Assembly (NCBI RefSeq): GCF_016595465.1
Contig: NZ_JAENIK010000002.1
Span: 1-64,000 of the forward strand
From: Luteolibacter yonseiensis
Lineage (GTDB): Bacteria > Verrucomicrobiota > Verrucomicrobiia > Verrucomicrobiales > Akkermansiaceae
DNA: 64,000 nt
Direction: 5' to 3'
Shown here: in pieces, positions 29,236 to 37,736 of the stretch
Layout: each line of letters opens with the position of its first letter
Position numbering within the stretch: position 1 is the stretch's first letter
Translations under genes and position numbers: made by a program
Notes under the pieces: model-generated
Seen by the model: only the letters and a program-made list of their open reading frames with translations
What the model was told of the DNA's origin: nothing
Databases searched by the model: none

Positions 29236-29972
29236 AAAACTTGAACGAACCATTGAAATTCCTCCACGCGATCGCCGGGCTTTTATCGGTGCTCCTGCTC
29301 TGTCCGGACGCATGGGCAGCCACCGAAGTGAGGGTGCTGGACCTCCGGGATGGTGCGGCGTCGAATACGATCTACATCCGCCATGCCGGAACAGTGACCC
29401 CTGTGAAACTGGCGAAGATGAATCTTTCGGACTCGCTCAGGATCGCGGAACCGGATGGGAAAATTTCCGTCGCGGATCTTCCCGAACAACTCCGGGACGG
29501 ACGCCCGCCATCCGAAGCCTGCCAGGTGGCGCTGGATACGGAATGGCGGCGGGTTGTCCTGATTGTTTTTCCCGGCTCCACGGGTGGAGGACTGTTCCGC
29601 ATTCACGCGATCAATGCGTCTCCGGAGGTGTTTCCGAAAGGCGGAGTCCATTTGGCGAACCTTACGAACTTCCGCGTGATCGGCCGTCTCGGGTCCAGGA
29701 CAATCCAGATGGAACCCGCTTCGATGGGCCTCGTCCAGCCCCCGAACGAACAGGTCGGTGACTATCCGGTGATGATCGACTGCGTGGCGAAAGGGTCCCA
29801 GGAGCGACGCCCCCTTTTACGGGGGACCTGGCGCCGGGAGCCGGATGCGAGGCAGCTTGTCTTCATCGTGCCCGCTCCCGGCCGCACCGTACCCCGGGTG
29901 TTCTCTATTCCAGATTTCGATCCTGCCGGAGTTCCCCCCATTTCCAATTCAAAACAGACCACCGATCCATGA
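29232..29972 (+). CDS. Hypothetical exported protein, coupled to the pilin-like gene
   Basis: A 246-residue protein with a signal peptide ending near D-A-W-A-A (residue 30). The body is beta-rich without a recognised domain; it has no cysteine pair, repeat or membrane segment beyond the leader. Position and four-base overlaps with both neighbours (29232-29235 and 29969-29972) show that it belongs to the same translationally coupled operon as the Verru_Chthon A gene. I cannot assign a function; an assembly partner or structural component of the same surface structure is possible. Confidence 0.85.
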   Translation: MKNLNEPLKFLHAIAGLLSVLLLCPDAWAATEVRVLDLRDGAASNTIYIRHAGTVTPVKLAKMNLSDSLRIAEPDGKISVADLPEQLRDGRPPSEACQVALDTEWRRVVLIVFPGSTGGGLFRIHAINASPEVFPKGGVHLANLTNFRVIGRLGSRTIQMEPASMGLVQPPNEQVGDYPVMIDCVAKGSQERRPLLRGTWRREPDARQLVFIVPAPGRTVPRVFSIPDFDPAGVPPISNSKQTTDP

Positions 29973-30913
29973 ACAAAAAGACATCGATACTAATGAAGAA
30001 TCTCCGCCGGGCGCTGCTTCTGCCATTCTGCCTGCCATTCACCTGTGTTGCCACTGTCCGGGAAACGACACTTTTCCCCTTGGGAGAGGACGGATCGTTC
30101 GTCGGCGATCTCGTCCAAGACACCGTGGGAGGGAAGCACTTCACCCTCGGGAACAAACTCGGCATCGAAACCACCCCGGCCTCGCCGGTTTCCAGCCACT
30201 TCGCCAGTTTCAACGGCGTGAACGATTATCAGTTTCAATCGGATCTGACCGCGGTTCCCAGCGATAATTTCGCTGCGGAACTTTGGGTCCGGGTGCCGGA
30301 TGTGAATCAGACCGTCGGCCTTTTCGCCACGGGAAAGAAAGACGACGGAAATCTCCGATTCCACCTTGAGGGCGGTTATTGGGCGGCGAGCTACAAGGGC
30401 ATCGGCTGGATCGGGGCGGACTTCGGAATCTCGCCTTCCCAGGTCGCGCGCCCCGATGTCTGGACGCATCTCGCGGTGATCCGCAAGCAGGGAGTGTCCA
30501 CCTTTTACATCAATGGTGTCGCGCAGGTTCCCACCCAGGCGGGGCAGCCGTTTCACGGCAGCAACGCGCACCTTGGAATTTTTTCAGGATCGACCGCCTG
30601 CCTGCTGGGAGATCTCGATCACATCCGTATCTTCACTTTCGATCCGCAGACCGACAATCCCGTCGCATCCCTCACATTTCCCTTTGCCGCTGGAAATGAA
30701 ACCGTCCTTTCGATCCGGATCCGGCAACCGGGGTCGCGGATCATCCTCAGCTGGCCCAAGTCCGTGGCACCCGAGGTGATCCCGCTCCACAGTGATGACC
30801 TTGCCGATCCATGGACTACGGTCCCGGGCACCCCTGTTGTGGTGGGCGATCAATATGAACTGGATGCCGGCGAAGGTGCCGGCAAGGGATTCTATCGTTT
30901 GCCGCTTCCGTGA
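29969..30913 (+). CDS. LamG-domain exported protein without a PEP-CTERM tail
   Basis: A 314-residue protein with a signal peptide (LRRALLLPFCLPFTCVA) and a LamG domain. The motifs D-N-F-A-A-E-L-W-V-R-V, G-N-L-R-F-H-L-E-G-G-Y-W-A-A-S-Y-K-G and S-T-F-Y-I-N-G match the first gene of this operon nearly position for position, so the two are paralogues. Instead of the PEP-CTERM tail it has a beta-sandwich-like C-terminal extension (R-I-I-L-S-W-P-K-S ... Y-R-L-P). Its start overlaps the preceding stop. Last gene before the right tRNA-Pro fragment. Confidence 0.85.
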   Translation: MNKKTSILMKNLRRALLLPFCLPFTCVATVRETTLFPLGEDGSFVGDLVQDTVGGKHFTLGNKLGIETTPASPVSSHFASFNGVNDYQFQSDLTAVPSDNFAAELWVRVPDVNQTVGLFATGKKDDGNLRFHLEGGYWAASYKGIGWIGADFGISPSQVARPDVWTHLAVIRKQGVSTFYINGVAQVPTQAGQPFHGSNAHLGIFSGSTACLLGDLDHIRIFTFDPQTDNPVASLTFPFAAGNETVLSIRIRQPGSRIILSWPKSVAPEVIPLHSDDLADPWTTVPGTPVVVGDQYELDAGEGAGKGFYRLPLP

Positions 30914-31430
30914 TGAACGCAAGCTGCCAAGGTCGGGAGGAGCGCCGGCCCGCGCCAAGAGAGGAGGCCATTTGTCCAAACGACGCGTGTCCCGTGGGAC
31001 CGCCTTGAGCAAGGATGGAAGAAAACTTTCCGCTGGAAATTTCGAACTCTTGCGGACGATCCACCCACCTTGGATCGCCGGCGAATGCCCGCTGGAGTGA
31101 AAGATCGTACTGAGTTGTTGCAGACCTTGAACATGCCACACCTGCCGATCACTCACATATATCAAGATTTGCATATGCAACTATCTAATATTTAATGTCT
31201 TATTGGCTTGGTGGCTCAATGCCAAAATGTATTAAATCAATTGATATGTTTGATCCACCTGTTTGGGAGCAGGATGTCGTCAGTTCGAATCCGGCCGCCC
31301 CGACCACTTCATTTCAGTGATTTAGGTCGGAACCCGTGCACCATTTCTCCCGTCATTTCCACGGTCGAGGCCCTGAAATTTCAGGCAACTGTCTCTTGAA
31401 ACTTCATTTTTAGTTCTCCATGGTCCGCGC
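30914..31430. other. Right edge of the tRNA-bounded island
   Basis: No gene is supported. From about 31100 to 31260 the sequence turns AT-rich, unlike the flanks, and then runs into the 46-bp copy of the tRNA-Pro 3' half. From 31308 the host composition resumes before purB. This is the expected structure of an attachment-site scar. Confidence 0.55.
31262..31307 (+). repeat. tRNA-Pro 3'-half fragment (putative attR)
   Basis: From the anticodon loop (tttgggagcagg) through the T arm to CCA plus one base, 45 of 46 positions equal the 3' half of tRNA-Pro at 11127-11172. The upstream sequence does not form a D arm or 5' acceptor strand, so it is not a tRNA gene. With the intact gene it brackets 20.1 kb. 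Confidence 0.85.
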
Positions 31431-32849
31431 GTGATTCCAAACGTCCTCGCCGAACGATACGCCTCGCCCGCACTCCAAGCCATCTGGTCCGCCGAAGGGC
31501 GCATCGTGCTGGAGCGTGAATTCTGGATCGCCGTGATGAAAGCGCAGCGCGATCTCGGCCTCGACGTCCCGCAGGATGCCATCGACGCCTACGAGAAGGT
31601 GAAAGACAGCGTGGACACCGCCTCCATCATGGCCCGGGAAAAAATCACCCGCCACGACGTGAAGGCCCGCATCGAGGAATTCAACGACCTCGCCGGCCAC
31701 GAGCAGGTCCACAAGGGCATGACCTCGCGCGATCTCACGGAGAACGTCGAGCAACTCCAGGTTTACCGTTCGCTGCTCATCGTCCGCGACAAGACCGTCG
31801 CCACGCTGCGCCGTTTCCGCGAGCGTTCGGAGCAGTGGAGCGAGCTCATCCTCACCGCCCGCACCCACAACGTCGCCGCCCAGCCGACCACGCTCGGCAA
31901 GCGCATCGCAATGTTTGGCGAGGAGCTTCTCAGCGCCCTGCAGGCCCTCGACGCCGTCATCGCCACCTACGCGGTGCGCGGTCTGAAAGGCGCGGTCGGC
32001 ACGCAGATGGACCAGCTTTCCCTTTTCGAAGGTGATGCGGAAAAAGTCGCGGATCTCGAAAAACGCGTGGTCGCGCACCTCGGCATGCCCGCCGTCTGGA
32101 CGAACGTCGGCCAGGTTTATCCCCGCTCGCTCGACTTCCGCGTGGTCGCCGCGCTGACCGACCTTTGTTCCGGTCCTTCCTCCTTCTGCAAAACCCTGCG
32201 CCTGATGGCCGGTCACGAAACCGCCAGCGAAGGCTTCGCCCCCGGCCAGACCGGCTCCAGCGCCATGCCGCACAAGATGAACTCACGCTCCTGCGAGCGG
32301 GTGAACGGCTTCCACGTCATCCTCAAGGGCTACCTCGCCATGGCCTCCGGTCTCGCGGGCGACCAGTGGAACGAGGGCGATGTCTCGTGCTCGGTCGTCC
32401 GCCGCATCATGCTGCCGGATTCGTTCTACGCCATCGACGGCATGTTCGAAACCTTTCTCACCGTGCTCGACCAGATGGACGCCTACGAGGCGGTCATCAA
32501 TGCCGAGACCGCGCACTACCTGCCATTCCTCATGACCACCACCATCATGATGGAAGCCGTGAAATCCGGCGTCGGCCGCGAGACCGCGCACAAGGCCATC
32601 AAGGAGCACGCCGTCGCCACCGTCGCGGATCTCCGCACTGGGAAAATCGAACGCAACAACCTTATCGAACGCCTCGCGGGGGACAGCCGCCTCGGCCTCT
32701 CACGCGAGGCGCTGGATGCCATCCTGGCAAAAGGCGACCGCGAATCCGGTGCCGCCAAGACACAGATCGAGACATTCGCCGCAGCGGTCAGGGAGTTGGA
32801 AAAAGCCAGTCCGCAGGCCGCGGCTTACGGACCGGGTTCCATCCTGTGA
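31431..32849 (+). CDS. purB: Adenylosuccinate lyase PurB
   Basis: A 472-residue enzyme of the fumarase/aspartase superfamily that cleaves SAICAR to AICAR and adenylosuccinate to AMP plus fumarate. T-S-R-D-L-T-E-N near residue 98, the family's T-S-x-D segment, and the lyase signature G-S-S-A-M-P-H-K-M-N near residue 275 are present; T-A-R-T-H is the other conserved catalytic stretch. Length fits bacterial PurB. The start is a GTG at 31431, 124 bases after the tRNA fragment; no ATG in frame precedes the conserved N-terminus. It opens a nucleotide-salvage neighbourhood with upp, hpt and dgt. Confidence 0.96.
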   Translation: MIPNVLAERYASPALQAIWSAEGRIVLEREFWIAVMKAQRDLGLDVPQDAIDAYEKVKDSVDTASIMAREKITRHDVKARIEEFNDLAGHEQVHKGMTSRDLTENVEQLQVYRSLLIVRDKTVATLRRFRERSEQWSELILTARTHNVAAQPTTLGKRIAMFGEELLSALQALDAVIATYAVRGLKGAVGTQMDQLSLFEGDAEKVADLEKRVVAHLGMPAVWTNVGQVYPRSLDFRVVAALTDLCSGPSSFCKTLRLMAGHETASEGFAPGQTGSSAMPHKMNSRSCERVNGFHVILKGYLAMASGLAGDQWNEGDVSCSVVRRIMLPDSFYAIDGMFETFLTVLDQMDAYEAVINAETAHYLPFLMTTTIMMEAVKSGVGRETAHKAIKEHAVATVADLRTGKIERNNLIERLAGDSRLGLSREALDAILAKGDRESGAAKTQIETFAAAVRELEKASPQAAAYGPGSIL

Positions 32850-32911
32850 TATTGCCGGGCGGTTGATGGCGGCTCCTTCGGACTGCGGGCCACACGTGGT
32901 CCGCGGGCGCT

Positions 32912-33535
32912 TCACGCACAGGTCCCGAACAACCGGTCTCCGGCATCACCGAGGCCGGGGAGAATGTAGCCGCGGTCGTTCAGGCAGCGGTCGAGGCAGG
33001 CGGTGTGGATGTGGATTTCCGGAAAGGCGGATTCCAGCGCGGCGACTCCCTGGGGGGAGGCGACGAGGCAGGCGAACCGCAGGTGGCGGGCTCCGGCGGC
33101 GTGCAGGGTGCGGACGGCGTGGATGGCGGATCCGCCCGTCGCGAGCATGGGATCGAGCACGATGATCTCATGCTCACCGATTGTCGGAGGGTGTTTCAGA
33201 TAGTAGGGCTCCGCCTCCAGCGTGACTTCGTTCCGGGCGACACCGATGTGGGCGACGGAGGCCTGCGGGATGAGGTCGAGAAATCCATCGAGAAATCCCA
33301 GGCCCGCGCGCAGGATGGGAACGAGGATGATGCCGCGTGAGACCCGCACGCCGGAGGTGATTTCCAGCGGGGTCGCACATTCGACCACCTCGGTTTCCAG
33401 ATTCGCGGTGACGGAAGGAACCATCAGCGAGGAGATCCGGCGGACGCGCTGGCGGAATTCCGGTGACGGACATCCGGGGTCGCGGAGTTTCGTGAGTTCC
33501 TCGGCGATGAGCGGATGTTCGACGACGTGCAGCAT
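32912..33535 (-). CDS. upp: Uracil phosphoribosyltransferase
   Basis: A 207-residue enzyme that makes UMP from uracil and PRPP. The PRPP-binding loop is D-P-M-L-A-T-G-G-S; the N-terminal H-P-L-I-x-x-x-L-T-x-L-R-D, P-I-L-R-A-G-L-G and the C-terminal G-Y-I-L-P-G-L-G-D-A-G-D-R, which contacts uracil, are all present. The length is standard (about 208). It starts one base after the stop of the sigma-54-type regulator and so is in that operon. A short GC-rich hairpin without a T-run lies at about 32884-32903, between the convergent purB and upp ends. Confidence 0.97.
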   Translation of the reverse strand: MLHVVEHPLIAEELTKLRDPGCPSPEFRQRVRRISSLMVPSVTANLETEVVECATPLEITSGVRVSRGIILVPILRAGLGFLDGFLDLIPQASVAHIGVARNEVTLEAEPYYLKHPPTIGEHEIIVLDPMLATGGSAIHAVRTLHAAGARHLRFACLVASPQGVAALESAFPEIHIHTACLDRCLNDRGYILPGLGDAGDRLFGTCA

Positions 33536-33536
33536 G

Positions 33537-34922
33537 TCACTCTTTCTGGGCGAGAAGTTTGCGGAGATCCGGCAGGGGAAGGTTCAGCGTGTTGGAGGCT
33601 TCCTTGAAATCGCCGTCCGAACGCTCGAGGACGCGTCCGGCGATTTCCGCGTTCAGCCAGTCGAGCAGGTTCACTCCGGTCGGCGCGGCATTGATGAGCT
33701 GGTCCAGCGCGGCATTGAAACCGGCGGGGGACTTGCGCGGGGCGGATGCCAGCGGGATGTCCGCAGGCAGGAGGATCTGTGAGGACGCGAGCGCGCAGGC
33801 GCGGGCGATGGTGTTTTCCAGCTCGCGCACGTTCCCCGGCCAGTTGTGGGATTGCAGGGTGGCGATGGCCTCCGCCGAGATGCGGATGCGCGCCATGCCG
33901 TTTTTCCGGGTGATGCGCTGCAGGAAAAACTCGGCCAGCAGCGGAATGTCCTCCAGCCGCTCGCGCAGCGCGGGGATCTTGATCTCCACCACGTTCAGGC
34001 GGTAGTAGAGATCCTCGCGGAATCGCCCCGCGGCCACTTCCTCGCTGAGATTCTTGTGGGTGGCAGCGACGATGCGGACATCCGTGGTGAGGGTTTCGTT
34101 CGCACCCACGCGGGAGAACGAGCCGTCCTGCAGGACGCGCAGGAGCTTTACCTGGATGGAAAGCGGCATGTCGCCGATCTCATCGAGGAAAAGCGTGCCG
34201 CCATCCGCTTGCTCGAAGCGTCCGGCACGGCGGGCGATCGCTCCGGTGAAGGAACCTTTCTCGTGACCGAAGAGCTCGCTCTCCAGAAGGTTTTCCGGAA
34301 TGGCGCCGCAGTTGATGGTGATCATTTCCTTCTGCTTGCGCGGGCTGTACTCGTGCACCGCCTTCGCGACAAGCTCCTTGCCGGTGCCGCTTTCCCCGGC
34401 GATGAGGATGGGCGCGTCCGAGCGGGCGACGCGGCCCACGAGTTTGAAAACCTCCTGCAACGCTCGGGAAATCCCGATCATCTTCACCCGGCTGTCATGC
34501 TTCGGCATTTCCGGATCCGGCTGGCCCGCGCTGCGGCGGTCGTCCTGCGTCTGGAGCGCGGATTCCACCACGGGGCGCAGTTCGAATGCCAGCGACTCCT
34601 TGCGCAGCACATCGTGCGCGCCGCGCTGGGTGGCCTCGATGATCTGCCCGGTCGTCGGGAAACCGGCGGTCAGGACCACCAGCGTCTGCGGGCTCTGCTG
34701 GAGGATGCGGCCGAGCAGCTCCATCCCGTCGAAGGGTTCGAGCTCCATCGCGGCGACCACCACGCTGACCGGGGTTTTCTCAATGACCTTGATGGCGTTC
34801 GCGGCATTGTCACACCGCAGCACCCGCAGGTTTTTGGCGGAAAGATGCTTGGTGGCCCAATCCAGGAAATCCAGATCGGGATCGACTAACAACAGGGTAT
34901 CTTCAGTGGGATTTTCCGGCAT
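33537..34922 (-). CDS. NtrC-type regulator with a degenerate receiver domain
   Basis: A 461-residue sigma-54-dependent activator. Residues 8-120 have the receiver fold, but the phospho-accepting aspartate is replaced by Ala (A58 in [13 protein letters not shown]) and one of the two acidic pocket residues is Pro (V-D-P-D); the conserved Lys is kept (K108). The AAA+ core has Walker A G-E-S-G-T-G-K-E (176-183), the sigma-54 contact loop G-S-F-T-G-A (223-228) and Walker [11 protein letters not shown]. The C-terminal helices are only weakly Fis-like. Activity probably does not depend on phosphorylation. No partner kinase lies nearby. It is coupled to upp. Confidence 0.93.
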   Translation of the reverse strand: MPENPTEDTLLLVDPDLDFLDWATKHLSAKNLRVLRCDNAANAIKVIEKTPVSVVVAAMELEPFDGMELLGRILQQSPQTLVVLTAGFPTTGQIIEATQRGAHDVLRKESLAFELRPVVESALQTQDDRRSAGQPDPEMPKHDSRVKMIGISRALQEVFKLVGRVARSDAPILIAGESGTGKELVAKAVHEYSPRKQKEMITINCGAIPENLLESELFGHEKGSFTGAIARRAGRFEQADGGTLFLDEIGDMPLSIQVKLLRVLQDGSFSRVGANETLTTDVRIVAATHKNLSEEVAAGRFREDLYYRLNVVEIKIPALRERLEDIPLLAEFFLQRITRKNGMARIRISAEAIATLQSHNWPGNVRELENTIARACALASSQILLPADIPLASAPRKSPAGFNAALDQLINAAPTGVNLLDWLNAEIAGRVLERSDGDFKEASNTLNLPLPDLRKLLAQKE

Positions 34923-35035
34923 CGGGCGAACGGCGGAAAGTCAATCAGGGCGGGAGCCCATCACACGACAAAAAAAATCGCGCCGGGAAACATTACGGAT
35001 GTCGGTTTTTCCGGGAAAATGCCGCATGCCGCGCT

Positions 35036-35923
35036 TCAGGTGGCCGACGGGACCCGTATCTCGCTGCGCCTGGCTTCGTAGGCACCGGTGGCGATCCCGG
35101 CCACCACGCCCGATCCGAAGCCGAAGACGTGTCCCAGGATGTCGGTGTTTCCGTCGTTGTTGCCTCCCAGCCAGCCGAGAATGACGAGCCCAGCGAACAG
35201 CGGTGCGAAGATCCTCATCCACGGCATTTTGACCCGTTCATGAAAAACCTCCGCCACTCCCGCCCCGCACAGGATCCCCAACGCCGCGAACACCGCCGTC
35301 GAAGCCCCGAGGGAGACAAACGACCCGGGATACGCCAGCCGCGAGACCAGCGCATTTCCCAGGGTGCCGCACCCGAGGATCAGCAACCAGCCGACCATGG
35401 GGCCGACCGACCTTGCGACCAGCCCTGCGAAAACCACCCCGCCGGCGAGATTGCCCATCAGGTGGGCCAGGTCCGCATGTAGGAAAAGCCCGGTGAAAGG
35501 ACGCCACCATTCACCCCTGCCGATGAATCCCACGCTGGATGAAGCCGCGCGGTCCGCCAGCTTGTAATCCACATCCTGCCAGTAAAACACCGCGAGCAAT
35601 ACCAGCACCCAGAGCCCGGTGAGGCCCCAGCCCGCCGGATGCCGCGTCCATTCCTTTCCACTCCACGCCGGGATGACGAAGGGGGCCGCTTCCCGTCCGT
35701 AAGCGTCGAGTTCCTCTGAAATCTTCGGAGCGGGGTGGGGTTCCGCCTGAAGCTCCCATTCCCCGGGCACCTCGGATTCCGTCACCCGGCAGGCCTCGCC
35801 CATCGCCAGCACCACCAGTCCGTGCTCGTAGGCCTGGTCCAGCGATGGATAGCGGCCCACATGGACCCAGTCCTCCTCAGGCGGTGTTTCGGTGTTGGGA
35901 TTTGAATTCATCCGTTCGTTCAT
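35036..35923 (-). CDS. Rhomboid-family intramembrane serine protease
   Basis: A 295-residue protein. The first ~95 residues are soluble and resemble a two-motif cytoplasmic domain (V-G-R-Y-P-S-L-D-Q-A-Y). Six transmembrane segments follow. H-A-D-L-A-H-L-M-G-N (149-158) is the conserved HxxxxHxxxN region; the catalytic serine is in G-A-S-T (Ser208) and the histidine in I-L-G-H-V-F-G (His265). Rhomboids cleave transmembrane segments of substrate proteins; the substrate is unknown. Single gene transcribed on the minus strand. Confidence 0.92.
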   Translation of the reverse strand: MNERMNSNPNTETPPEEDWVHVGRYPSLDQAYEHGLVVLAMGEACRVTESEVPGEWELQAEPHPAPKISEELDAYGREAAPFVIPAWSGKEWTRHPAGWGLTGLWVLVLLAVFYWQDVDYKLADRAASSSVGFIGRGEWWRPFTGLFLHADLAHLMGNLAGGVVFAGLVARSVGPMVGWLLILGCGTLGNALVSRLAYPGSFVSLGASTAVFAALGILCGAGVAEVFHERVKMPWMRIFAPLFAGLVILGWLGGNNDGNTDILGHVFGFGSGVVAGIATGAYEARRSEIRVPSAT

Positions 35924-35999
35924 CGCGAAGATCCACCCTCAAACGCATCCGTCAATCCCCGGTGTGAGGCGACGTATTCCGGAGCGCGGGAGGATTTTT

Positions 36000-36920
36000 T
36001 CATGCGGACGCCGCCGCCAGATGATCCAACGCCGCCGGAGCGCGCTCCACCACCAGCGAAAAATGGCCGAGCGACCCGTCCACCACCAGTTCCGCGCCAG
36101 CGATTTTTCCCGTGAACTCGCGCAGCATTTCCGGCGGAATGTTCCGGTCATCCCCGCCATGCCAGTAGCGGATCGGGTGGCGCACGGTTGCGGGATTGAA
36201 TGTCAGAGACTGGAAATAAACCGCCGCATCCGCCATCGCTCCGTGGCCGCCATGGATGCGGACGCCTTCTTTGAAACTCCGCGCCATGACGGTCCACACT
36301 TCGGGCGAGCCGAGTACCAGTTGCTTGTCCGCCGTGCCAACGGTGCGCAGCGCCCAGGACATCGGCGGTGCGGCCGGTTTCCAACCGCATCCCATGGCCG
36401 CCGCCGTGCGGAAAACCGGAGTGAACAGACCGGCAGGAAGCTTGCGGAGTGGAATCAACGCCCGGTAGGCCGGGTGCAGGCCGCGCACGCCGCTGGCCAG
36501 ACCATCCACGGGCACCATCCCGCCCAGCACCGCCGATGCCGTCAGGCGTTCCGGGATTTTCGCCGCACAGACCGCCACATATGGTCCGCCGCCGGACACA
36601 CCCAGTTGGGCGAATTTCCCGATCCCCAGACCATCCGCGAACCGCTCCATCAACCCGGGCCATGAATCCAGCAGCCGCCCTCCTTCAAAAGATGATCTGC
36701 CCATGCCCGGCCGGTCCATGGCAATCAATCTCAGGCCGCGCTCGAGGGCCAGATGATGTGCCAGACGTGCCTGCAACCGGGAACTCGGCCAGCCGTGATA
36801 ATACATCACCGGTTTTCCCTGCGGATCACCATATTCATTCCATGCCAGGTGCCTGCCCGGAGAAATTTCCCAAAACCGGGGTTCACCCGCAGACGGCAGG
36901 TTTTTCGCGAAATCAATCAT
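36000..36920 (-). CDS. Alpha/beta-fold hydrolase
   Basis: A 306-residue soluble hydrolase. Y-Y-H-G-W-P-S-S is the oxyanion-side H-G motif, D-R-P-G-M-G-R-S follows strand 4, and the nucleophile elbow is G-V-S-G-G-G (G-x-S-x-G). The C-terminal G-S-L-G-H-F-S holds the catalytic histidine. Start at 36920 chosen because relatives begin just before the first beta strand; the 36962 alternative adds 14 residues. The substrate cannot be inferred. Divergent from hpt. Confidence 0.92.
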   Translation of the reverse strand: MIDFAKNLPSAGEPRFWEISPGRHLAWNEYGDPQGKPVMYYHGWPSSRLQARLAHHLALERGLRLIAMDRPGMGRSSFEGGRLLDSWPGLMERFADGLGIGKFAQLGVSGGGPYVAVCAAKIPERLTASAVLGGMVPVDGLASGVRGLHPAYRALIPLRKLPAGLFTPVFRTAAAMGCGWKPAAPPMSWALRTVGTADKQLVLGSPEVWTVMARSFKEGVRIHGGHGAMADAAVYFQSLTFNPATVRHPIRYWHGGDDRNIPPEMLREFTGKIAGAELVVDGSLGHFSLVVERAPAALDHLAAASA

Positions 36921-37068
36921 GGCGGAGGCTCGGAACGTATCGGGAGAAAACGAAAGGTCCAATCAATCCACGCATCGATGGATCCCAAACGTTTCCTGTC
37001 GCCCGCATGAGGAGGGATGGGCATCATCCGGTCTTGCTAGCGTCATCTCCCACCATTATCCCTCCGGC

Positions 37069-37602
37069 ATGCGGGACGACATCGAACGGGTGCTGATCGA
37101 CGAGGCGGTGATCCAAAAACGCCTCGACGCGATGGCGCTGGATATCGAGCGCGATTTTCCCGGCGGCACCCTGGTCGTCATCATCCTTCTCAAGGGCGCG
37201 CTCGTTTTCGCGGCCGATCTGCTGCGCCGGGTTCCCCGCCAGTTGGAGATCGAATGCCTCAACGTCGCCAGCTACCACGGTGGATTGGAAAGCTCGGGAA
37301 AGGTCGATTTCCTCGACCGCCATTTTCCCGAGGTGAAAGGCCGCCATGTCCTGTTGCTGGACGACATCCTCGATACCGGACGCACGCTCCACGCGGTCGA
37401 ACGGAGACTGTTGGAAGAAGGGGCTGTCGCGGTGCACACCGCCGTTTTGCTGGCGAAAGACAAGGAACGCGCGGAGGAAGTGAACGCCGATTATGTGGGA
37501 TTTGAAATAGGCGACGAGTTTGTCGTCGGCTACGGGCTGGATTACAAAGGCAGGTATCGGAACCTGCCCTACGTAGGCGTGCTCAAACCCTCGGCGGTTT
37601 GA
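37069..37602 (+). CDS. hpt: Hypoxanthine phosphoribosyltransferase
   Basis: A 177-residue purine-salvage enzyme. The PRPP-binding motif V-L-L-L-D-D-I-L-D-T-G-R-T is typical, as are L-L-K-G-A-L-V-F near the N-terminus, S-Y-x-G in the flexible loop, and F-V-V-G-Y-G-L-D-Y-x-x-x-Y-R-N-L-P-Y at the end. The start at 37069 (MRDDIERVL) matches the family; upstream in-frame codons are low-complexity leader. It faces dgt convergently. Confidence 0.96.
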   Translation: MRDDIERVLIDEAVIQKRLDAMALDIERDFPGGTLVVIILLKGALVFAADLLRRVPRQLEIECLNVASYHGGLESSGKVDFLDRHFPEVKGRHVLLLDDILDTGRTLHAVERRLLEEGAVAVHTAVLLAKDKERAEEVNADYVGFEIGDEFVVGYGLDYKGRYRNLPYVGVLKPSAV

Positions 37603-37620
37603 TGCGCACTGTTCCAGTGC

Positions 37621-37670
37621 AGGCGATGGCGTATCGCCTTTCCTTGCGGAGGGGCGATACATGATCGCCC
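37621..37670. terminator. Two hairpins between convergent hpt and dgt
   Basis: AGGCGAT-5-ATCGCCT (37621-37639, then ttcctt) and GGGCGAT-5-ATCGCCC (37652-37670) have near-identical stems. The first can terminate hpt; the pair may be a duplicated hairpin unit. Confidence 0.5.
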
Positions 37671-37736
37671 ATCTTGTGAGAGGTGCCGTGACGATGAGCG
37701 GTGTGGAGCTGTCGATTTTCTCAGAAACAAGGGAGC

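Noticed and set aside
31200-31307. A second tRNA-Pro gene
   Set aside because: Only the 3' half matches; no 5' acceptor strand or D arm is present, so it is an attachment-site fragment.
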